Of a DNA stretch of 47,217 nucleotides, positions 43,685 through 47,217 are shown one piece after another. Each line of letters opens with the position of its first letter. The first letter of the stretch is position 1. The position numbers and the translations under genes are program-made. This stretch comes from Nitrospira sp. (GTDB lineage: Bacteria > Nitrospirota > Nitrospiria > Nitrospirales > Nitrospiraceae), in the NCBI GenBank assembly GCA_019636945.1, contig JAHBWO010000014.1, positions 1-47,217 on the forward strand, read 5' to 3'. Below the pieces are notes generated by a model, which saw only the letters and a program-made list of their open reading frames with translations, was not told where the DNA came from and did no database searches.

Positions 43685-44056
43685 ATGACAACCGCGAGTA
43701 ATAACCGACCAGCATCCGCAGAGCATTGGGTCCGCATTCCGAACGGCACGCGAGTGCGTCATCGATCGGAAGCTTACGAAGGAATTATCGACGGACTCAC
43801 AGAGATCGTCTCCGGATCGGAGCGAAACCCCGACGGGAAAACACAGTATCGCGTCAAGGTGGAGGGGGGGACTCGATTGCTGGTTCCAGAGCAATATCTG
43901 AATGTTCTGATCGACACCAACCAATTAGTTCTGATCGGTCGTGAATCTGAACTGTATCGGCGATCTCTCACGGACCGGCTCCGAGCTGTTCTTCCGGAAG
44001 ATCGGTTTGTGGCTGCGACCGAAAAGGCACCTGCGTCCCGTGTAAAGTCTCGGTGA
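43685..44056 (+). CDS. Small soluble beta-rich protein, unknown
   Basis: The product is 123 aa. The segment HWVRIPNGTRVRHRSEAYEGIIDGLTEIV then GKTQYRVKVEGGTRLLVPEQYLNVL looks like a small SH3/KOW-like barrel of the kind found in nucleic-acid-associated or CarD-like proteins. A basic helical tail follows. GAGGA lies just upstream of the ATG. I cannot assign a family with confidence. The next small basic genes follow in the same direction. Confidence 0.65.
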   Translation: MTTASNNRPASAEHWVRIPNGTRVRHRSEAYEGIIDGLTEIVSGSERNPDGKTQYRVKVEGGTRLLVPEQYLNVLIDTNQLVLIGRESELYRRSLTDRLRAVLPEDRFVAATEKAPASRVKSR

Positions 44057-44113
44057 CGGTAACGCCGACATCGAGCCGCTGGTCTGCACATAAACGTGTC
44101 ACATGGAGCTAGC

Positions 44114-44383
44114 ATGAAAACATCATGGGGAACGAAATCCCCCAATAAACGGAGGCGAGTCGTACTTCGGACCAAGGTGCGGTGGGAGAAGCTGGGACTC
44201 CAAGATCCGGCAGGATCGTCATCGGCAACCTCGATTGAAGACCTTCGTCGTCAAATTACATCAGCCGCCAGTCAAGGGTTGAGTCCCGATACAGTGTCCC
44301 GCTCTCAACAGCAGGATGGGCGCTCAGGGCCAGGCGCCAAGCGATCTGTGTCTGGCCGTAAACGGAATCCCGCTTCGTCGTAA
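44114..44383 (+). CDS. Small basic protein, unknown
   Basis: The product is 89 aa from ATG 44114, preferred because GGAG lies 5 nt upstream (44096 is the alternative). It is very basic and Ser/Gln/Gly-rich (NKRRRVVLRTKVRWEKLG, then low complexity), probably disordered and possibly nucleic-acid-binding. Only IEDLRRQITSAASQG looks helical. No family recognised. Confidence 0.5.
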   Translation: MKTSWGTKSPNKRRRVVLRTKVRWEKLGLQDPAGSSSATSIEDLRRQITSAASQGLSPDTVSRSQQQDGRSGPGAKRSVSGRKRNPASS

Positions 44384-44421
44384 CCAGAACGTCAGCACCT
44401 TGCACCCGAAAGGAGGCCATC

Positions 44422-44607
44422 ATCGGAGGACCAGGAAAAACTACAGCCGCGAAGAGAGACCGAGAAAAGTCACGTCAACAGAAGCAGCGCGACAAAGAAG
44501 CGCGCCGCGTAGAGCGGAAGGCGAACAAGCCTGACCGTCCAGCTCAAGAAGGCGAAGACCCGGATCTCGCTGGGTTACACTGGGGTCCTCAACCGCCACT
44601 CTATTAG
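44422..44607 (+). CDS. 61-aa basic protein, apparent ATC start
   Basis: An open frame with strong coding character encodes GGPGKTTAAKRDREKSRQQK, then a Lys/Arg/Glu-rich helix, and ends DPDLAGLHWGPQPPLY. AAAGGAGG lies 5 nt before an ATC at 44422 and there is no ATG, GTG or TTG in frame after the stop at 44359-44361. It either uses a rare ATC start or has lost its start by a point change. It may be a small nucleic-acid-binding protein. Confidence 0.5.
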   Translation: MGGPGKTTAAKRDREKSRQQKQRDKEARRVERKANKPDRPAQEGEDPDLAGLHWGPQPPLY

Positions 44608-45006
44608 GCGAGTGTGCCATCTCTATAGCAGGTGCCTATGGTTTACTTCAGCGTAGATGGACCATAGACAGAGCAATATTTTTCGTATTCATAAGAGTAC
44701 CGTTCGAGATTGACAAGGTAATTGTCCCCCTAGCCCCATCTCTCCAGCGATGGAATTGACATCGGGCAGGTTCACTCCACGTACGATCGTTGAGATAGTT
44801 CCCCAGGCCGTTCTTGATTAATGCCCAGACACGATATCCGACCATTCACCTTCTCGCAATATTATGGCTTCTGAGGTCACTAGTACATCCTTGCGCATTG
44901 GTTATTCCGTAGAATTTAATGGCTATGGTGCGCGTGGTTTACCGATCGCGACTCTCCCCAAAAACTGGGCCATACACCCAAACCCCTGACGACAATAGGA
45001 GTCGAA
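44608..45006. other. Gene-free gap
   Basis: This 399-nt region carries a 65-codon minus-strand frame (44648-44845) that has no ribosome binding site and no recognisable product. I see no hairpin with a T-tract. Confidence 0.4.
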
Positions 45007-45303
45007 ATGAGCCGTCTGAACCTTGAACCACTCATGACGTTTTCAGATGGATCCTACCTCGCGATCAGCACGGAATGCTCGAAGGAGGGCGACTTCTCCT
45101 GCTCAGTCTATACTGTCGTCGAAACCGATGATCGCACGGACTTCCGCAATATCGCGAGTCACCTCCTCACTTCATCCACATGCCTGACTGCCCAAGAACA
45201 GGCCTACAGCTACACCCTGCGTCTCTACCCCAACGCAGGTGAGGCGATGAAAAAACCGCCGTACCTGATCTGGCATGGGCCTCGATCATCGAGCAACCAG
45301 TGA
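45007..45303 (+). CDS. Small soluble protein, unknown
   Basis: The product is 98 aa with AGGAG 6 nt before the ATG. Its content is mixed alpha/beta (LMTFSDGSYLAISTECSKEGDFSCSVYTVVET, then HLLTSSTCLTAQEQAYSYTLRLYP). Three Cys are present and there is no export signal. No family recognised. A 10-bp inverted repeat (45335-45344 with 45401-45410) follows it. Confidence 0.6.
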   Translation: MSRLNLEPLMTFSDGSYLAISTECSKEGDFSCSVYTVVETDDRTDFRNIASHLLTSSTCLTAQEQAYSYTLRLYPNAGEAMKKPPYLIWHGPRSSSNQ

Positions 45304-45334
45304 TTCATCTTGAAAGCACAGAACGGATGCCGCT

Positions 45335-45410
45335 CATGCGAGGCGCCAAATAGCTATTTCCTCCCCCACCTGCTAGGATGCCGCAGTCTCATCGCGAAGG
45401 GCCTCGCATG
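45335..45410. repeat. Inverted repeat, 10-bp arms
   Basis: CATGCGAGGC (45335-45344) and its exact complement (45401-45410) enclose 56 nt. It lies between a hypothetical gene and the RRM protein. No T-tract follows, so it is not a typical terminator. Confidence 0.5.
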
Positions 45411-45575
45411 AAACAAGATCATAATGGCCCATCACCGATGTTGTTGTTACCGAGAAACCTGATCGGAAGCCTGACCTAAGCCGCCTCCCTGATTGCGTCT
45501 TCGGCCCTCTCCTTCCCCTCGCAAACTATTTCTCGAGTCTCGGCCATATCATCACACCTGGAAGGAGATATGTTT

Positions 45576-45881
45576 ATGAGTACAAAATTATACGTCGGCG
45601 GATTGCCGTACGCAGCGACCGAATCGCAACTGACCACCCTCTTTGCTGAGCACGGAACCGTGGAGTCGGCCCGTATCGTCGCCGATAAGTTCACCGGCCA
45701 ATCTCGTGGATTCGGTTTTGTTGAAATGTCGACCACCGAAGAGGCTCAGGCGGCTATTACGGCCTTGAACGGATCACAAATGGATGGGCGATCCTTAACC
45801 GTCAATGAGGCCAAACCGATGGAACCTCGGTCTGGGGGAGCTGGTCGTTTTAGTAGTGGTCCAAAGCATAGCCGCTACTAA
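45576..45881 (+). CDS. RRM-type RNA-binding protein
   Basis: This 101-aa protein consists of one RNA recognition motif: RNP2 is LYVGGL near residue 5 and RNP1 is RGFGFVEM near 46-53, followed by a Gly/Ser-rich basic tail. Bacterial proteins of this type (Rbp family) are often cold- or stress-induced and bind single-stranded RNA. ATG 45576 is chosen because AGGAG lies 8 nt upstream; the ATG at 45570 would be only 2 nt from it. A strong terminator follows 30 nt after the stop. Confidence 0.93.
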   Translation: MSTKLYVGGLPYAATESQLTTLFAEHGTVESARIVADKFTGQSRGFGFVEMSTTEEAQAAITALNGSQMDGRSLTVNEAKPMEPRSGGAGRFSSGPKHSRY

Positions 45882-45911
45882 CGCGACGCACGTTCGAGGT
45901 GATTCACTGAC

Positions 45912-45940
45912 GGGGCGCCTCAACTGAGGCGCCCCTTTTT
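45912..45940 (+). terminator. Strong intrinsic terminator after the RRM gene
   Basis: A perfect 10-bp GC-rich stem (45912-45921 with 45926-45935) with loop AACT is followed by T5 (45936-45940). Confidence 0.95.
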
Positions 45941-46360
45941 CTGCTCTTGATTCGGCATTAGTCTCCGCGACTGGCTTCGCTCTGAGTTTCCCAACCTCCC
46001 AACTCCACATTCATGGTTCTCTGTTATGCCCCCCTGCTCCTAAACAAATATCGCGGCATCCCAGAGGAGCGACATCAGGCGTGTGGAATACGCGATCTTG
46101 CGTGGAGGCGTTAGTTGATTGCTCAATCGAAAGGCTACGCCGCCTTTATCCTATTTCCACACCTAAAGATGATACCTCCCGTGAGTCCACCGTGACCATC
46201 AACTTACTAGTGCGCCCTAACCTAGAACTAGGGTTCCCCCTAGCTGTAAAAGAGAGGCAAGTCAGGTAGTGATCGTAGCCGAATTGACCACCTCTACCCG
46301 ATAATGAAGAGAAACTTAGCAAAGATTACTACTGTGGATCGTTCGTTAGGGAGGAAGGAC
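45941..46360. other. Gene-free gap after the RRM terminator
   Basis: This 420-nt stretch includes a near-palindrome AACCTAGAACTAGGGTT close to 46220. Short ORFs lack ribosome binding sites. It probably holds the promoter of the small membrane protein that follows. Confidence 0.4.
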
Positions 46361-46579
46361 ATGCAGCAGATGCCTGGTCATCTCCAGGGAACCATCCAGG
46401 AGGAGCTCGTCCTACAACAACGGATGTGGCGAGCGCAGCGGATCGGCTGGGTGATTATGATAGTCCTGTTTCTTTGTGCTCTGACTCGAATCGTTGGTGA
46501 GGGTCTAACAAGTGTGGTTTATAAGGAAAGCCCTTCGCCCTTTACCATGTTCGTTGATCGAGTCGAGGGCGCACCCTGA
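46361..46579 (+). CDS. Small single-TM protein, unknown
   Basis: The product is 72 aa from ATG 46361, with GGAAGG immediately upstream (ATG 46304 has none). A charged amphipathic N-terminus (LQGTIQEELVLQQRMWRAQR) is followed by one TM helix (IGWVIMIVLFLCALTRIVG) and a short tail. It resembles the start of longer membrane-anchored proteins, so it may be truncated, but the frame closes cleanly. No family recognised. Confidence 0.55.
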   Translation: MQQMPGHLQGTIQEELVLQQRMWRAQRIGWVIMIVLFLCALTRIVGEGLTSVVYKESPSPFTMFVDRVEGAP

Positions 46580-46618
46580 CTGTAAGACCGGGACCAGGGC
46601 TCTGAGCTCACTGGACTC

Positions 46619-46897
46619 TTATCGAAACAGGGCCTTGTTGCTGGGAATATGTGTACTTATAACTCGGCGAGGCGATCTGTTAGTTTTTAGAACGCAGGGC
46701 CTGTCAGGTGTACCATGCTGTTTCTTCCAGACGTGAAGTGCTGTTTGAAGCCCGAATAACGTATTCGTGACGGATTCAAGCTCCCTGTCCGAAAGTGTTC
46801 CTCCTATAAGTTGGGCCGCAATAGCAGCGGATGCTCCTTCAAACATAGGCAGGACCTGCTGCATCGTCAGAACCGTCAGATTCTTTGCAGTCGCCAT
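46619..46897 (-). CDS. Small helical protein, unknown
   Basis: This 92-aa protein has helices QQVLPMFEGASAAIAAQLIGG and LSDRELESVTNTLFGLQTALHVWKKQ, then a basic tail. AGGAG 9 nt before the ATG lies in the stop region of the gene upstream (46903-47106), which suggests translational coupling. No family recognised. Confidence 0.55.
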   Translation of the reverse strand: MATAKNLTVLTMQQVLPMFEGASAAIAAQLIGGTLSDRELESVTNTLFGLQTALHVWKKQHGTPDRPCVLKTNRSPRRVISTHIPSNKALFR

Positions 46898-46902
46898 TGT
46901 CT

Positions 46903-47106
46903 TTATCTCCTAGCCTGTAAGACCTTTTTGCCGAGTGGATCATGTGAGACTCGCTTGCCGCGGTCTTGCGCCGGGACATCATTATGGCCAATCCAAGGAA
47001 TATGATTCGTATCGATGGCCCTTGAGATGGAGATTGGGCGAGCTGGCTTGTGCCGCTTCCAAAGGTGCTTGATCGTAAAACTTCGTGTAGGAGTTTCTGT
47101 AGGCAT
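46903..47106 (-). CDS. Small basic protein, unknown, coupled to the next ORF
   Basis: The product is 67 aa, strongly basic, with Arg, Lys and His throughout (RSFTIKHLWKRHKPARPISISRAI). The start has no clear ribosome binding site. Its last codons and stop carry AGGAG for the following ORF, 5 nt downstream, which is the main reason to believe both. It could be a nucleic-acid-binding peptide; that is inference. Confidence 0.4.
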   Translation of the reverse strand: MPTETPTRSFTIKHLWKRHKPARPISISRAIDTNHIPWIGHNDVPAQDRGKRVSHDPLGKKVLQARR

Positions 47107-47217
47107 GACGCTAAGGGCTTATACCAGGCGCATGCTCTCGCTACACCTAGCAGTATCCCTAGCCTCCTTGTCAGTGACGATGCGGAGAAGGACTACGCAG
47201 TTAGGCGCTCATGATTC

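Noticed and set aside
46210..46262. A near-palindrome AACCTAGAACTAGGGTT as an operator
   Set aside because: It is a single imperfect instance with no promoter elements placed around it, so there is no support for a regulatory role.

Overview
The window looks like the chromosome of a Nitrospira-type bacterium (phylum Nitrospirota). Three things point there. There is a Pup/UBact-proteasome cluster in a genome with Gram-negative-style secreted lipoproteins and an OmpA-domain protein. There is a five-gene 2-oxoacid:ferredoxin oxidoreductase operon of the kind used in the reverse TCA cycle. There are also several small proteins I cannot place in any widespread family. The genus assignment is inference; no 16S gene is present.

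Region 1 (1-10.2 kb, all minus strand) is a housekeeping run: rho, rpmE, prfA, prmC, murA, hisG, hisD, hisB, then an acyltransferase that separates hisB from hisH, then hisH overlapping the start of a lipoprotein that runs off the left edge. Most junctions are tight or overlapping. A strong intrinsic terminator separates rpmE from prfA.

Region 2 (10.7-17.5 kb, plus strand) holds a DUF2203-like protein, a YciI-like protein, a secreted FlgT-N/TPR-like protein with a predicted leaderless start, and the five-gene oxidoreductase operon. That operon has a near-consensus sigma70 promoter, a leader of about 215 nt and a terminator. A small acidic protein and tRNA-Asn(GTT) follow. A class II aldolase (minus) and a YheT-like hydrolase (plus) come next.

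Region 3 (19.6-28.8 kb, minus strand) is a protein-turnover locus. In transcription order it encodes an HD-domain protein, a YjbQ-family protein, an HtrA-type periplasmic protease, the Arc/Mpa ATPase, Dop, UBact (the Pup-like tag), PrcB, PrcA and PafA. Together they tag (PafA, UBact), process the tag and detag (Dop), unfold (Arc) and degrade (PrcAB). The Arc C-terminus lacks the usual gate-opening motif.

Region 4 (28.9-40.9 kb) is accessory: secreted proteins, a HIT hydrolase, Sel1-repeat and coiled-coil OmpA proteins, two paralogous NUDIX hydrolases, a dicluster ferredoxin and a thermonuclease-like protein. Two diverged direct repeats of about 338 bp with DnaA-box-like sites lie at 30.15 and 39.92 kb. 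A 194-bp MITE-like element supplies the stop codon of a DUF3574 gene.

Region 5 (41-47.2 kb) contains short genes, several of them below normal annotation cut-offs: a 55-aa ORF coupled to a membrane protein, an orphan NarL-type regulator with a degenerate receiver, a 39-aa single-TM protein, basic proteins, a 61-aa ORF that seems to need an ATC start, an RRM RNA-binding protein with a terminator, and a pair of coupled small ORFs at the right edge.
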